NCBI GenBank assembly: GCA_947502635.1
Contig: CANNAN010000004.1
Span: 310,001 to 374,000, forward strand
Length of the DNA: 64,000 nt
Direction: 5' to 3'
From: an uncultured Flavobacteriaceae bacterium
GTDB lineage: Bacteria; Bacteroidota; Bacteroidia; Flavobacteriales; Flavobacteriaceae
The notes beneath the pieces were generated by a model. That model was not told the DNA's origin. It did no database searches and saw nothing but the letters and a program-made list of their open reading frames with translations. The position numbers and the translations under genes were made by a program. This document shows positions 45,813-54,567 of the stretch, piece after piece (the stretch's first letter is position 1; each line of letters starts with the position of its first letter).

Positions 45813-46940
45813 CTAAAAAGTTATTTTTCTTTTCCTTGCTGTAATATTCCAACTATCAATCTTTTTCCCTTTTGAAATTATAGTAGCATTATCATGTAAA
45901 TTTATTGTTGGACAAATATGATATGGAATTCCATAATAGACATCTCCAACTTTTATATTTCCCCAATTTTCTACTTGTAAAACACCATGCTCTTCACTTT
46001 GAGAAATTAGTTTGTAGTTTTTTAAATTCAAAAATTTGACTCTTTGATTAATAGGGTTTTCTGATGCTACAGATTTGTGACCTAAGTCAATAGTAATGAT
46101 GTTAGATTTAGGTTTTGAAATAACTCGACATATTAATAATGCGGCATACTTATAATTTTGTTCTTTTAGTTTTTCACTATAACCCCAGTCCCAAAGCACA
46201 CAAGTTCCAGGGCTTGTAATTCTTTGTGTTTCGGTTATATGTGACGTGAATGATGGTGTGCCACCACAGATTAATTCTATATTTGGATAGGTTATTTTTA
46301 GTAGATTAAATAAAACATTTACTGGTTTAAATTCTTTTTCTATACTTCTTTTTCTATTTTGAAAATTAGTATCTCTTAAATGTCCATCATAAACATGTAA
46401 ACCTTTTAGTTTAATAGCTTTATATTTTGGTATTTGTTCAATTAATTTATCCAACTCCACACTTATTTCAATTCCAGAACGATTCATTCCACTATTGATG
46501 TCAATATAAATGCCTATTTCTATATTTTGTTCACTTGCAATTGTATTCAATTTTTTAAGAGAATCAATATTATCAATAATAGTAGTGAACTTTGTCTTTG
46601 GAAAATGTTTACATAAGGCAATAAAACGCTGAATCTTTGGTCCTACTAATTGATGAGCAATTAAGATACTATTTGCGCCTTCACTAGCTGCAATTTCAGC
46701 TTCAGAAATGGTAGAAGCTTTAAAATTCAAGATGCCTAATTTGATCATAATACCTATTACTTTTGGCATTTTATTTGTCTTGACATGTGGCATCAACATT
46801 GAAATATTATCATTCGACATCGAAATCATTTCCCGAAGATTATGCATCAAGTTTTCTTTATACAATACTATAGAAGGCGAATCTATTCTTTCAATATCTT
46901 CTATTTTATACCAATCTCTCATTACTATTTTAGTTTTCAT
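45813..46940 (-). CDS. D-threonine aldolase / alanine-racemase-fold PLP enzyme
   Basis: 375 residues. The N-terminal TIM-barrel domain (~18-250) has the PLP-lysine region MLMPHVKTNKMPKV, LKGLHVYDGH and GGTPSF. The C-terminal domain (~255-375) has VSENP-type strands and the metal-site pattern EEHGVLQV ... HICPTINLHD, typical of the D-serine dehydratase-like (PF14031) family that includes D-threonine aldolase. It would cleave or deaminate a D-hydroxy-amino acid. Its ATG (46940) overlaps the end of the serine-hydrolase gene by 11 bp, so the two are coupled and controlled by the MarR regulator. A second ATG at 46922 is possible. Confidence 0.82.
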   Translation of the reverse strand: MKTKIVMRDWYKIEDIERIDSPSIVLYKENLMHNLREMISMSNDNISMLMPHVKTNKMPKVIGIMIKLGILNFKASTISEAEIAASEGANSILIAHQLVGPKIQRFIALCKHFPKTKFTTIIDNIDSLKKLNTIASEQNIEIGIYIDINSGMNRSGIEISVELDKLIEQIPKYKAIKLKGLHVYDGHLRDTNFQNRKRSIEKEFKPVNVLFNLLKITYPNIELICGGTPSFTSHITETQRITSPGTCVLWDWGYSEKLKEQNYKYAALLICRVISKPKSNIITIDLGHKSVASENPINQRVKFLNLKNYKLISQSEEHGVLQVENWGNIKVGDVYYGIPYHICPTINLHDNATIISKGKKIDSWNITARKRKITF

Positions 46941-48030
46941 CTTTTTTAAAGAATTCGGCTAATTGTTGTGCAAATTCATGTCTAGATTGTGACCAGCTAC
47001 TTAAGTTAGCAGTGAATGCTATTACTAATTCTTCTTCAGGCTTAATATAGATATAAGCAGTTCCTCCTGCACTAGAACCTCCATGGTATATTTCTCTTTG
47101 ATCATCAGATATCCGCCACCCAAAAGCATAGTTTGTTGATTTACCATTTATAGTATTTTGTGGTTTCCACATTTCTTGCAGAGATTTTTTATTAACTAAC
47201 TTATTATTGAGTAATGCGTTTCCAAACTTCACTAAATCTGTTGGTGTTGATAAAATTCCACCACCAGGGAATTTATTGCTTAAATCAACATAAGGCGAAT
47301 TTTTGTGTGTTCCATCTCCTAACTTTTCATATCCATTAACTCGATTTAAAATGATGGTTTCTGAATAATCCATTTCCGTATTTTTCATATTCGCAATTTT
47401 AAAAATATAATCTTCTAGTGCTATTTCAAAAGAATTATCTAAAACATGTTCAATAGCACACCCTAAAATTGAATACCCATAGCTACTATATGAATATTTT
47501 GTTCCTGGATTAGCAATAAGAGGATCTTCTTTAAAAATTGAGATTGCATCACTAGACGACTTGTATCTTTTGCTGCTATAAAATTCTTCAACAGATGCAT
47601 AATTTCTTATTCCTGCTTGGTGACTCATCAACAATTTTGAGTTTACTACCCCTCTTTTGTTTGGAAATAGTGTACAGTAATTTTGTATTGGTGCTTCTAT
47701 ATCTAATTTTCCTTTCTCATTCAATATCATAATTAAAGCAGAAGTGATTGTTTTGCTAACAGAACCAATTCTATATACACTTTCTGTTGTCGCTTTTACT
47801 TTATGTTCTAAATCTGCATAACCATATGCGCTTGTAAATATGGTTTTATTTTTACGTGAAACAGCTATAGACAAACTTGGTAAGCTATTTTCTTTTAATG
47901 TTTTATTAATATAATCATTAAACTTTTCATCTTTAACTAGAGACTGTGAAGTACAATTAAATAAGCAAATCATAGCAGATAACAAGCTAAGTCTTTTAAT
48001 ATAAATCGCTGATTTTTTTTTAGTTTTCAT
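46930..48030 (-). CDS. Beta-lactamase-family serine hydrolase lipoprotein
   Basis: 366 residues with a signal/lipobox (LLSAMICLFNC, Cys25). Class C beta-lactamase/DD-peptidase fold (PF00144): YRIGSVSKTITSALIMIL supplies the SxxK Ser-Lys, YSYSSYGYSILG the tyrosine motif (Y-S-S), and REIYHGGSSAGG the HxG motif. It could be a D-stereospecific amino- or carboxypeptidase, which would match the D-threonine-aldolase-like enzyme encoded next. The intergenic region to marR carries two MarR-type operators. Confidence 0.85.
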   Translation of the reverse strand: MKTKKKSAIYIKRLSLLSAMICLFNCTSQSLVKDEKFNDYINKTLKENSLPSLSIAVSRKNKTIFTSAYGYADLEHKVKATTESVYRIGSVSKTITSALIMILNEKGKLDIEAPIQNYCTLFPNKRGVVNSKLLMSHQAGIRNYASVEEFYSSKRYKSSSDAISIFKEDPLIANPGTKYSYSSYGYSILGCAIEHVLDNSFEIALEDYIFKIANMKNTEMDYSETIILNRVNGYEKLGDGTHKNSPYVDLSNKFPGGGILSTPTDLVKFGNALLNNKLVNKKSLQEMWKPQNTINGKSTNYAFGWRISDDQREIYHGGSSAGGTAYIYIKPEEELVIAFTANLSSWSQSRHEFAQQLAEFFKKDEN

Positions 48031-48053
48031 ATAATTAACATAAAATTAAAAAC

Positions 48054-48071
48054 TATCTTTACATGAAGATA
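48054..48071. promoter_or_regulatory. MarR-type operator 1
   Basis: TATCTTTACATGAAGATA is an 18-bp inverted repeat (TATCTT/AAGATA with 6-bp spacer) in the divergent region of the hydrolase and marR genes. It lies ~24 bp before the hydrolase start. Confidence 0.7.
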
Positions 48072-48090
48072 ATTTAAACAATAATACAAA

Positions 48091-48114
48091 ATATATCTTT
48101 ATGTGAAGATATAT
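48091..48114. promoter_or_regulatory. MarR-type operator 2
   Basis: ATATATCTT (48091-48099) and AAGATATAT (48106-48114) with a 6-bp spacer. It is an extended version of operator 1; their centres are 40 bp apart. It lies ~22 bp before marR, so both divergent promoters could be repressed together. Confidence 0.72.
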
Positions 48115-48136
48115 TTGCAATTCTTTATTAAAAATA

Positions 48137-48634
48137 ATGGCAAAAGAAAAAGATATATTAGATAACTTAATTCTTGAATGGAAGGAAGAAAGACCAGACT
48201 TAGATGCCTCATCCATGCTTATTGTAGGAAGAATATTAAAACTGGGGAAAGTTTTAGAAAAACGAGCCAATTTAGCGCTACAAGGTAATAACATTCATTA
48301 TACAGATTTAGACGTTTTAGCAACGCTAAGGCGTTTTGGAAAACCTTTTGAGCTTAGTCCTAAGCAATTAATGAAATCAGTGTTAATAACATCTGGAGCA
48401 ATGACTGCTTTGTTAGATAGATTAGAAAAATTAGGTTTAATATATCGCTCTCCTGATCCAAATGATGGTCGAGTTAAATATGCGGGGTTAACAAAAAAGG
48501 GAATAAAAATAATTGATAAGGCCATTAAAACTAGATTTGAGGAGGCAGACGAATCTATTAGTATGCTCGATAAAATGGAAAGAGAAAACCTTTCTAAATT
48601 ATTAAAAAAGATGACATTATATTTTGAAAATTAA
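48137..48634 (+). CDS. MarR-family transcription regulator
   Basis: 165 residues with the winged-helix MarR domain: FELSPKQLMKSVLITSGAMT, ALLDRLEKLGLIYRSPDPND, then the wing GRVKYAGLTKKG, flanked by N- and C-terminal dimerisation helices. It most resembles MarR proteins that sense small aromatic or oxidised ligands, but the ligand is unknown. Divergent from the hydrolase/D-threonine-aldolase-like pair with two matching operators between, so it very likely represses that operon and itself. Confidence 0.92.
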   Translation: MAKEKDILDNLILEWKEERPDLDASSMLIVGRILKLGKVLEKRANLALQGNNIHYTDLDVLATLRRFGKPFELSPKQLMKSVLITSGAMTALLDRLEKLGLIYRSPDPNDGRVKYAGLTKKGIKIIDKAIKTRFEEADESISMLDKMERENLSKLLKKMTLYFEN

Positions 48635-48648
48635 TAGTTAGATTATTG

Positions 48649-48742
48649 ATCATTCTATACACATCAAGGCTTCATTCCTATAATGGTCTTATGTAAGGCA
48701 TAGTTCATTATATTCTTAAAGAAGATTTTGAAAAAAATAATT
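48649..48742 (+). repeat. Diverged dispersed repeat, copy 9
   Basis: Keeps CATTCTATACACAT, TTCATTCCTATAATGGTC, GGCATAGTTCATTATATTCT and TAAAGAAGATTTTG; other parts are lost. Downstream of marR. Confidence 0.55.
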
Positions 48743-48811
48743 AGAAGGGATTATTTTAATAACCTACTAACACTAGAACATTCGCTAGAGTTATTTTAAA
48801 TTCTTTACTTT

Positions 48812-48819
48812 TATATTTG
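48812..48819 (+). promoter_or_regulatory. Candidate -7 box for GH117 gene
   Basis: TATATTTG fits the Bacteroidota TAnnTTTG -7 box, 85 bp before the start codon. No convincing -33 box precedes it. Confidence 0.3.
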
Positions 48820-48904
48820 CTAAAACATTATGTTACAGTATATTTAGCAAAAAATAATTATACTATGATTTTTAGTTCAATTTTTCACAGTTTAAATAGA
48901 AATA

Positions 48905-50332
48905 ATGAAAATATATAGCTTATTATTTATTCTAATGTCTACAATATTTATTGCTTCTGGTCAAGTAACCAAAAGTAGTGCAACGTTGCGTTTAGAAAAA
49001 TATAATCAAGATAATGATTGTAGTGTGACCATACCTAATAATCCTGAATGGAATATAGCCTTTGATCGCTTTAACTTACAAGGTGATTTAGCACCTAATG
49101 TTACATATACTAGACGAGATCCTAGTTCTGTTTTAAAAGTAGATGGTAAGTACTATGTTTGGTATTCTTATAGTTTGACAAATGGTGCAGGTAAAACGGC
49201 TCCCTGGGATTTTAACGACCTTTATTATGCGAGCTCTTCAGATGGTTATTCTTGGGAAGAACACGGGGCTGCTGTAGAAAGGGGGCCTGCAGGATCGTTT
49301 GATCACCGTTCTGTTTTTACAACGGAAGTTTTTTATCATGAGGGTACCTTTTATTTAATATATCAGGCAGCAGCAAATCAAGCAGGTGTTTATGGTGAAA
49401 ATACTATTGCAATGGCGTATGCGACTTCTCCTCATGGACCATGGACAAAATTAGATGCACCTGTTTTAGAACCAACAGATACTAACGGAGCTGCCTTTGA
49501 TCAAAATGCAGTACACGATCCTTGTCTAATCTTTTTTAAAGATAAGTTTTATCTATACTATAAAGGTGAAGGTTCGGAAACACCTATTTGTGGTATTGGA
49601 GTTTGGGGTTTAAACAAACAAGTTAAATGGGGAGTAGCAATTTCTGATAACCCAACAGGTCCATTCGTAAAATCATCATACAATCCAATTACAAATACAG
49701 GGCATGAAGTATGTGTTTGGAATTCTGGAGAAGGCATTGCTGTTATGCTTCATCAGGATGGACCAGAATACGGTACGCTTCAATATGCCGAAGATGGTAT
49801 AAACTTTGAAATAAAAGGTCAGGTTAATGATTTTGTTTTAATGGATTATAGCTCTGATTATCCAGAAGCCGCAGGTCTTTATCGCCCAGTTAGCGATGAA
49901 GTTTCTCCAGTTTCAGGGGTGTCATGGGGGCTTTGTCATGTCTTAACTAGAGAACAAGGTCCGTTGTGGATGTATCTAAAAAGATTTGAAAATGTAGATA
50001 AACAATTTGTTATTGATGATGCTAATAATAATGGTATCGAACTAGGGTCTACACCACTTTCAACAGTAGATAGCACTGAAACTGATAACCAATTTAATAT
50101 TTACCCTAATCCAGTAAAAGATTTGATACATATAACAATTAAAGAGTCGAGTTCTTATTTCGTTGAAATTATATCTTTAGCTGGTCAAACCATAAAAAAA
50201 GATATTTACGAATCAAAAACTGGTAGTATAAATATTTCAGATTTGGGGGAAGGATTTTATATTCTAAAATTGGTAAATGCAAATAACAATAAGACTTACT
50301 ACAAAAGCTTTGTTAAAAGGAATCACATCTAA
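48905..50332 (+). CDS. GH117 glycoside hydrolase with T9SS type A C-terminal domain
   Basis: 475 residues; signal peptide LFILMSTIFIASGQ. Residues ~45-375 form a five-bladed propeller typical of GH117 (RRDPSSVLKVDGKYYVWYSY, DHRSVFTTEVFYHEGTFYLI, VHDPCLIFFKDKFYLYYKGE, WGVAISDNPTGPF). Known members are alpha-1,3-(3,6-anhydro)-L-galactosidases that finish agar-oligosaccharide breakdown. Residues ~398-475 are the type A sorting domain (FNIYPNPVKD ... GEGFYILKLV ... YKSFVK), so the enzyme is exported by T9SS, which is unusual for enzymes of the final, often periplasmic, step. No SusC/SusD pair or other agarase is nearby. Confidence 0.88.
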   Translation: MKIYSLLFILMSTIFIASGQVTKSSATLRLEKYNQDNDCSVTIPNNPEWNIAFDRFNLQGDLAPNVTYTRRDPSSVLKVDGKYYVWYSYSLTNGAGKTAPWDFNDLYYASSSDGYSWEEHGAAVERGPAGSFDHRSVFTTEVFYHEGTFYLIYQAAANQAGVYGENTIAMAYATSPHGPWTKLDAPVLEPTDTNGAAFDQNAVHDPCLIFFKDKFYLYYKGEGSETPICGIGVWGLNKQVKWGVAISDNPTGPFVKSSYNPITNTGHEVCVWNSGEGIAVMLHQDGPEYGTLQYAEDGINFEIKGQVNDFVLMDYSSDYPEAAGLYRPVSDEVSPVSGVSWGLCHVLTREQGPLWMYLKRFENVDKQFVIDDANNNGIELGSTPLSTVDSTETDNQFNIYPNPVKDLIHITIKESSSYFVEIISLAGQTIKKDIYESKTGSINISDLGEGFYILKLVNANNNKTYYKSFVKRNHI

Positions 50333-50661
50333 GTTTTATAAAAAAGAATCTATTGTAATAGGATTAAAACTTTTTAGTTAACAATATACCTTTTTATAGT
50401 ATAATAAAGTTTTATTCTAATCGACTTTCTTTAAAGATCATACAATACGTAATAAACCTACTCTTCATTTATTTGGTTTCTGGAGTATATTTTGTCTTGA
50501 TCACATTCTCGTTATATTTTTTTCGTTTGGTTTTATACATATTATAAAACCAAGCTTAATGAAATATGAAACAACTAAAAGAAATAGGTTGTGTAAAAAA
50601 TTGCACAACCTATTTCTTTGTTTTTAATAAAAATCCAAGAATATTCCTTTAATACTATTTA
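50333..50661. other. Convergent intergenic region
   Basis: 329 bp between GH117 and the AidA-family gene. It holds a bidirectional terminator at 50581-50616 and otherwise only AT-rich sequence. Confidence 0.6.
50581..50616. terminator. Bidirectional intrinsic terminator
   Basis: GAAATAGGTTGTG (50581-50593) and CACAACCTATTTC (50604-50616) form a perfect 13-bp stem with a 10-base loop. TTTGTTTTTA follows on the plus strand, and a run of A/T on the other side would serve the minus strand. It separates the convergent GH117 gene and the AidA/decarboxylase operon. Confidence 0.85.
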
Positions 50662-51210
50662 TTAATTAGTTGGAGCTGTCAAAGGAACGACATTAAGACT
50701 TGCTGTATCCAAATTTAAATATGATTTTATAGCTGGTGAATAAAAATTATCCAGTTCAAAAATTAATCTATATCTATATTTCCCTATAGGTAAATTTGGT
50801 TGTACACTACCTGCCCAATAATAAAAAACAGGTGGTTGTAAATAAGGTCTTCCTTTTTCTAAACTTCCATAAACTTTTAAGTTCTCACAAATTTTCTGTT
50901 GATATACTTCTCCGTTTTCATTAATAAACACAATGTTACTAATTCTAACTGTAGGATTATAAATAAAGGGGTTTGTTAACTGGTCAATATTAGTTGGATA
51001 CACTAACCAATTTAGTACTTGACCTTGTGTACATACTGTTTCCAAAGAATCTGTTCCTTTATTTATGCTATGAAAAGAATTATCCGACATATAAATTGAT
51101 CCTTCTAAAGATTGAGTTAGATTCGCTCTTTTAAAATCTATTACACTTACAATATTTAATTGAATGCCGTTTACAACTCCTGCAGTTATCTCTTTATTAT
51201 TATCATCCAT
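50662..51210 (-). CDS. AidA/PixA-family inclusion-body-type protein (paralogue 4)
   Basis: 182 residues from the ATG at 51210 (MDDNNKEITAGVVNG). A TTG 18 bp upstream overlaps the preceding gene and is less likely. The family core is visible: IVSVIDFKRANLTQSLEGSI, then YMSDNSFHSINKGTDSLETV, GQVLNWLVYP, ISNIVFINENG, and a C-terminal YRYRLIFELDN strand. AidA proteins are quorum-controlled in Burkholderia and Ralstonia, and PixA forms crystalline inclusions in Xenorhabdus; no molecular activity is established. It is the last of four paralogues ending the operon, 10 bp after the previous gene. Confidence 0.72.
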   Translation of the reverse strand: MDDNNKEITAGVVNGIQLNIVSVIDFKRANLTQSLEGSIYMSDNSFHSINKGTDSLETVCTQGQVLNWLVYPTNIDQLTNPFIYNPTVRISNIVFINENGEVYQQKICENLKVYGSLEKGRPYLQPPVFYYWAGSVQPNLPIGKYRYRLIFELDNFYSPAIKSYLNLDTASLNVVPLTAPTN

Positions 51211-51220
51211 AATATTTTTT

Positions 51221-51631
51221 TTAATCAATTGTTATTGGTTTTATACTCGGGCCTTCGTTTGTCGAAAAAATTGTTTTTTTATTTCCAACATAAAAATCAA
51301 TAGAATAAGAAACGGTATTCTTTGGAGCCTTAATGACTGTTGATTTCCAATACGATATATTTGTTCCTTCATAAAACGCCTTAACTGGTTCTTTTAAAAA
51401 GTTCTTATTTACTTTTATGTCTGAAATTTCGACATACGACTCTACTTCGAGGCCATAAGCACTCCAAATTAATTCGTCGCCTTTTTTAACTGCGGTTTCT
51501 AATAAAAATGTACCTTCATTACGCGATCCATTTAATTTATTAGTGTCCATTAAATGACCATTTTCTTCTAAAAAATTGTTAGACAATACAGCGACTACGT
51601 CTACTATTGCTCTTATACTTATAATACTCAT
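51221..51631 (-). CDS. AidA/PixA-family protein (paralogue 3)
   Basis: 136 residues, no signal peptide. The family layout is seen: ISIRAIVDVVAVLSNNFLEE, GHLMDTNKLNGSRNEGTFLL, KKGDELIWSAYGLE, VEISDIKVNKNFL, a WKSTV strand, and YSIDFYVGNKKT. Unlike PixA, it is not methionine-rich. It is 21 bp after paralogue 2 and 10 bp before paralogue 4. Confidence 0.72.
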   Translation of the reverse strand: MSIISIRAIVDVVAVLSNNFLEENGHLMDTNKLNGSRNEGTFLLETAVKKGDELIWSAYGLEVESYVEISDIKVNKNFLKEPVKAFYEGTNISYWKSTVIKAPKNTVSYSIDFYVGNKKTIFSTNEGPSIKPITID

Positions 51632-51652
51632 AGGATATTTGTATTTTGTTTA

Positions 51653-52477
51653 TTAAATAGGTAAATAAGAATCTGCGCCACCAGTAAATCCATTTTTCAT
51701 TTCTTCTCTAGAAATTAAAATAGAAGAATCGAATGTCATTTCTATTGGTTCCCAATAAGCTGACTTATTGTCTTCGGCCAGAACAAGATCGAATAGTGTT
51801 ACATGAACTGTATAGCTGTATTGGCCTTCAGTAGCTGTATTTACCGTAGCACACCAATACCAACCTTCGGTTGAAAAATTAGGTGACCCATACTGAGCTG
51901 GAAAAATAATCCCCAACTCTACAGCTTCTCCTGTAATGTTTGTAACAATTGGAGGAAGGTTGACAACATTATCGATATTGTCTTCTAATTTTTCTATTAA
52001 TTGACCTTTAGTATTAATTAAAGGTCGCTCTGATTTTCTTTTTATATAAGACTCATAATTTACATGTAGCCCTTTTGTCTTATGCTCTATTTCTTCTACC
52101 TGTGCTTTAACTAATAAGCTTACTTCTTCTTTTTTAGTTGTACTTTCTTTAGCATTATTAAATACGTTTTCATTTGCAGAATAAGCCAGGTTTTTTAAAA
52201 GTTGTTCGGTAGATTTATTTTTATAATGTGCTGCTTTTTGTACTGTTATAGGTAAATCGTTTATATCTATAGCTAACCAGTTCATTATATTCTCCCCTGC
52301 CTGACTTCCATCAAGCCAATACGTTCCATTTACTTTAGACACTAAAGCATTAGTTCCTTCATTTTTAGAACCAAAGTTTCTCATATTATCAATTAAGTAC
52401 AAATGATCGCTTAAGCTCTTTGTTTTTAAAGCTGCCTTTACGTCGATCATTATCATTATTCCGAATTGTTGACTCAT
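51653..52477 (-). CDS. AidA/PixA-family protein with long helical insertion (paralogue 2)
   Basis: 274 residues. The N-terminal family motif (IMIMIDVKAALKTKSLSDHL, YLIDNMRNFGSKNEGTNALV, GENIMNWLAIDIN) and the C-terminal family strands (EGWYWCATVNTATEGQYSYT, YWEPIEMTFDSS) are separated by ~110 residues rich in Lys, Glu and Asn (AHYKNKSTEQLLKNLAYSAN ... EEVSLLVKAQVEEIEHKTKG). That insertion looks helical and is absent from the other three paralogues. It may add a partner-binding or assembly segment. It is 26 bp after paralogue 1. Confidence 0.7.
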   Translation of the reverse strand: MSQQFGIMIMIDVKAALKTKSLSDHLYLIDNMRNFGSKNEGTNALVSKVNGTYWLDGSQAGENIMNWLAIDINDLPITVQKAAHYKNKSTEQLLKNLAYSANENVFNNAKESTTKKEEVSLLVKAQVEEIEHKTKGLHVNYESYIKRKSERPLINTKGQLIEKLEDNIDNVVNLPPIVTNITGEAVELGIIFPAQYGSPNFSTEGWYWCATVNTATEGQYSYTVHVTLFDLVLAEDNKSAYWEPIEMTFDSSILISREEMKNGFTGGADSYLPI

Positions 52478-52503
52478 AATTTTTAAATTAGATGGTTGAT
52501 AGA

Positions 52504-52926
52504 TTAATAGCCTAAAAAAGGCAAAATGGTTAATGCTGGTGTAATAATTTCTAATTCACTTTTTTCACCTTTACCTATTTGTAGTAGGATTTTATAATTG
52601 TAAGTAACTGGATTTACACCAATAAAAGGAACTTTTCCATTCCACACTAGAGTATCTAAATTTTCCGTTTCAGTCTTTGGAAAGTCAAAGAAATGATTAG
52701 ACTCAAATAAAACGTTTTTAATACTTACTGGAGTTTGTACATCAACAGCTTTTACTGTCCAATGAATCATTTGACCGTATGTACACCGCGTAACCAAATT
52801 TAAACTCCCTTTATTTTCACTACAATAAGGACTGTCGTCCACCATTAAGCAGTTCCCTTCTAAACTTTGTGCTACTAGAGCCCCAATGGAATCTACCATA
52901 ATAACTACATTTACTTGATTTGCCAT
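52504..52926 (-). CDS. AidA/PixA-family protein (paralogue 1)
   Basis: 140 residues. Typical family start VNVVIMVDSIGALVAQSLEG followed by NCLMVDDSPYCSENKGSLNL, GQMIHWTVKAVDV, SIKNVLFESNHF and the strand NYKILLQIGKGEKSE. No signal peptide or membrane segment, so it is probably cytoplasmic, as expected for inclusion proteins. First of four AidA-type genes, 18 bp after ligase 2. Confidence 0.75.
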   Translation of the reverse strand: MANQVNVVIMVDSIGALVAQSLEGNCLMVDDSPYCSENKGSLNLVTRCTYGQMIHWTVKAVDVQTPVSIKNVLFESNHFFDFPKTETENLDTLVWNGKVPFIGVNPVTYNYKILLQIGKGEKSELEIITPALTILPFLGY

Positions 52927-52944
52927 AATTTATAATCGTTTGTG

Positions 52945-54552
52945 TTAAAATTGATCTTTAATTAAAGGTGTCTTCCCTAATGGAGTTCTATATATATCTA
53001 GAGCATCCTTAATTACTACTTTTAATTGAAATTGATATTTACTCTTTTCTATGTATGCCTTATTAGCTTCCCAAGTATTAAATAGAGGTAGTGATTGTAT
53101 TAATGCATTAATAAAGAATTCATTTATGCTTTCTGGCTCTAGAACTTTAATTGCTACATTTAATTCATGTGGTGCTAAAGCCGAAACTAATAATGTGAGT
53201 ACTTTACTATCCCTATCATTTAAAAACTGAATTTCTATAGCCTGACTTTCTATATCAAGCCCCTCTTTATTTAAATCAGAAAATAAGGCGTCTTTTACTT
53301 TAACAGCCGAAAAATGAGAATCTCCTAGATGAATAATATCTCCACTTCTACCTTTAAACAAAAACTGATCTGTTTTTAACTCGGTGGTATTTTTTCTTTT
53401 TAACCGAACCATTCTATCTCCCAATCTGTATCTAATATTTGGAGCTTTATTAGCATGAAGTCTAGTGATTACCAATTCTCCTTCCTCACCTTCTTTTACC
53501 CATTTACCATTCTCATCTACAATCTCTATGAAATGTAAACCTGGAACAGAAGAAAGTGTTTTATTTTCCTCTTCTAACTGCAACCCTATAGTTTCTGCCT
53601 GAGTAGCAGCAAAATAACTTAGTATCCGCAATTGAGGGTATACTTCTTTTAAAATATTCTCTTGCTTTTTAGACAGAAGACCACTACCATACATTGCCAA
53701 TTTTAAACTATTCCTCTTTTCTTCACTTATTTCCTTTCCATACTCTGCTAATAAAGCAATACCAGAAGATGTAGAAACAATGGTCTTCTCGCCAGTATAT
53801 GACATCATATGATCATAAACTTTTAGGCTTAATGAACCTGCTCCCAAAAAATTGATATTAGGTATTTTCTGTAATACACCGCCAACCATAGTTCCACTAC
53901 TCCACATTTGACAATCTGCCAAGGTAGTGGCTACCCATTTGGGCTTGTCACTTGTAAAATATTTGTCAGTAATAAAATCACCCATAAATTTACCGGCAAT
54001 TTCATAAGTATCTTGCAACTCTTGAAGCCCATAAACGGTTTCCAAAGGAATACCTGTTGAGGTTCCTCCACTTGCTACAATTTCAAAGCCCCCTTTACTA
54101 AAAGGTACTACCATGCCTTCTCTTTTACCGTTAAAAGCCGCTACCATTGTCTCCTTATCTGTAAGAGGAATGTTTTGCCATTCTTCAAAATTTAAAGGCG
54201 CATTTTTTATACCAGCTGCATTCAATCTTTCTTTCCAAAAAGAATTCAAAAAAAGACTATTAGTCATTTGTTGTAACCTTCTTAAAATTAAAGCGTCCTG
54301 AATATTTGAATCTACTTCATGAAATGCCTTTCCTATTTCTTTTTCTATTATTTTTATTTTATCATAAAAACGAGGCAGTTCTATTACATCTTCAATACTA
54401 GAAGGTTTTAATTCTCCTTCTGGAATAATTTTTTCAATTAGCTGCATTTCACTTACAACCTTATTTTTAACATTTTTTTTCGGTGCCTTTTTTATTGTAG
54501 ATACCTCTTTAACTAAAGGGTTTACTGTAGATGTATTATTTTTAGTCTCCAT
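52945..54552 (-). CDS. Adenylate-forming (ANL, PaaK-like) ligase 2
   Basis: 535 residues; longer than PaaK (~430) because of an N-terminal extension of ~90 residues. ANL motifs: A3 phosphate loop VASGGTSTGIPLETVYGL, A5 SYFAATQAETIGLQ, A7 EGEEGELVITRLHANKAPNI, A8 hinge FKGRSGDIIHLGD, A10 YRTPLGKTPLIKD with catalytic Lys527. It activates a carboxylic acid with ATP; the acceptor may be CoA, an amine or a protein. Roughly half of its residues match ligase 1 over long blocks (for example WSSGTMVGGVLQKIP in both). It follows PLP decarboxylase 2 by 15 bp. Confidence 0.8.
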   Translation of the reverse strand: METKNNTSTVNPLVKEVSTIKKAPKKNVKNKVVSEMQLIEKIIPEGELKPSSIEDVIELPRFYDKIKIIEKEIGKAFHEVDSNIQDALILRRLQQMTNSLFLNSFWKERLNAAGIKNAPLNFEEWQNIPLTDKETMVAAFNGKREGMVVPFSKGGFEIVASGGTSTGIPLETVYGLQELQDTYEIAGKFMGDFITDKYFTSDKPKWVATTLADCQMWSSGTMVGGVLQKIPNINFLGAGSLSLKVYDHMMSYTGEKTIVSTSSGIALLAEYGKEISEEKRNSLKLAMYGSGLLSKKQENILKEVYPQLRILSYFAATQAETIGLQLEEENKTLSSVPGLHFIEIVDENGKWVKEGEEGELVITRLHANKAPNIRYRLGDRMVRLKRKNTTELKTDQFLFKGRSGDIIHLGDSHFSAVKVKDALFSDLNKEGLDIESQAIEIQFLNDRDSKVLTLLVSALAPHELNVAIKVLEPESINEFFINALIQSLPLFNTWEANKAYIEKSKYQFQLKVVIKDALDIYRTPLGKTPLIKDQF

Positions 54553-54567
54553 TATTTTACTGTTTAA

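Noticed and set aside
46930-48030. Beta-lactamase resistance gene
   Set aside because: The motifs fit the broad class C/DD-peptidase/esterase family; pairing with a D-threonine-aldolase-like gene and MarR favours a metabolic role.
48905-50332. A complete agar-utilisation locus around GH117
   Set aside because: No SusC/SusD pair, agarase, sulfatase or sugar-catabolism genes are adjacent; the TonB receptor at 34333 is of siderophore type and far away.
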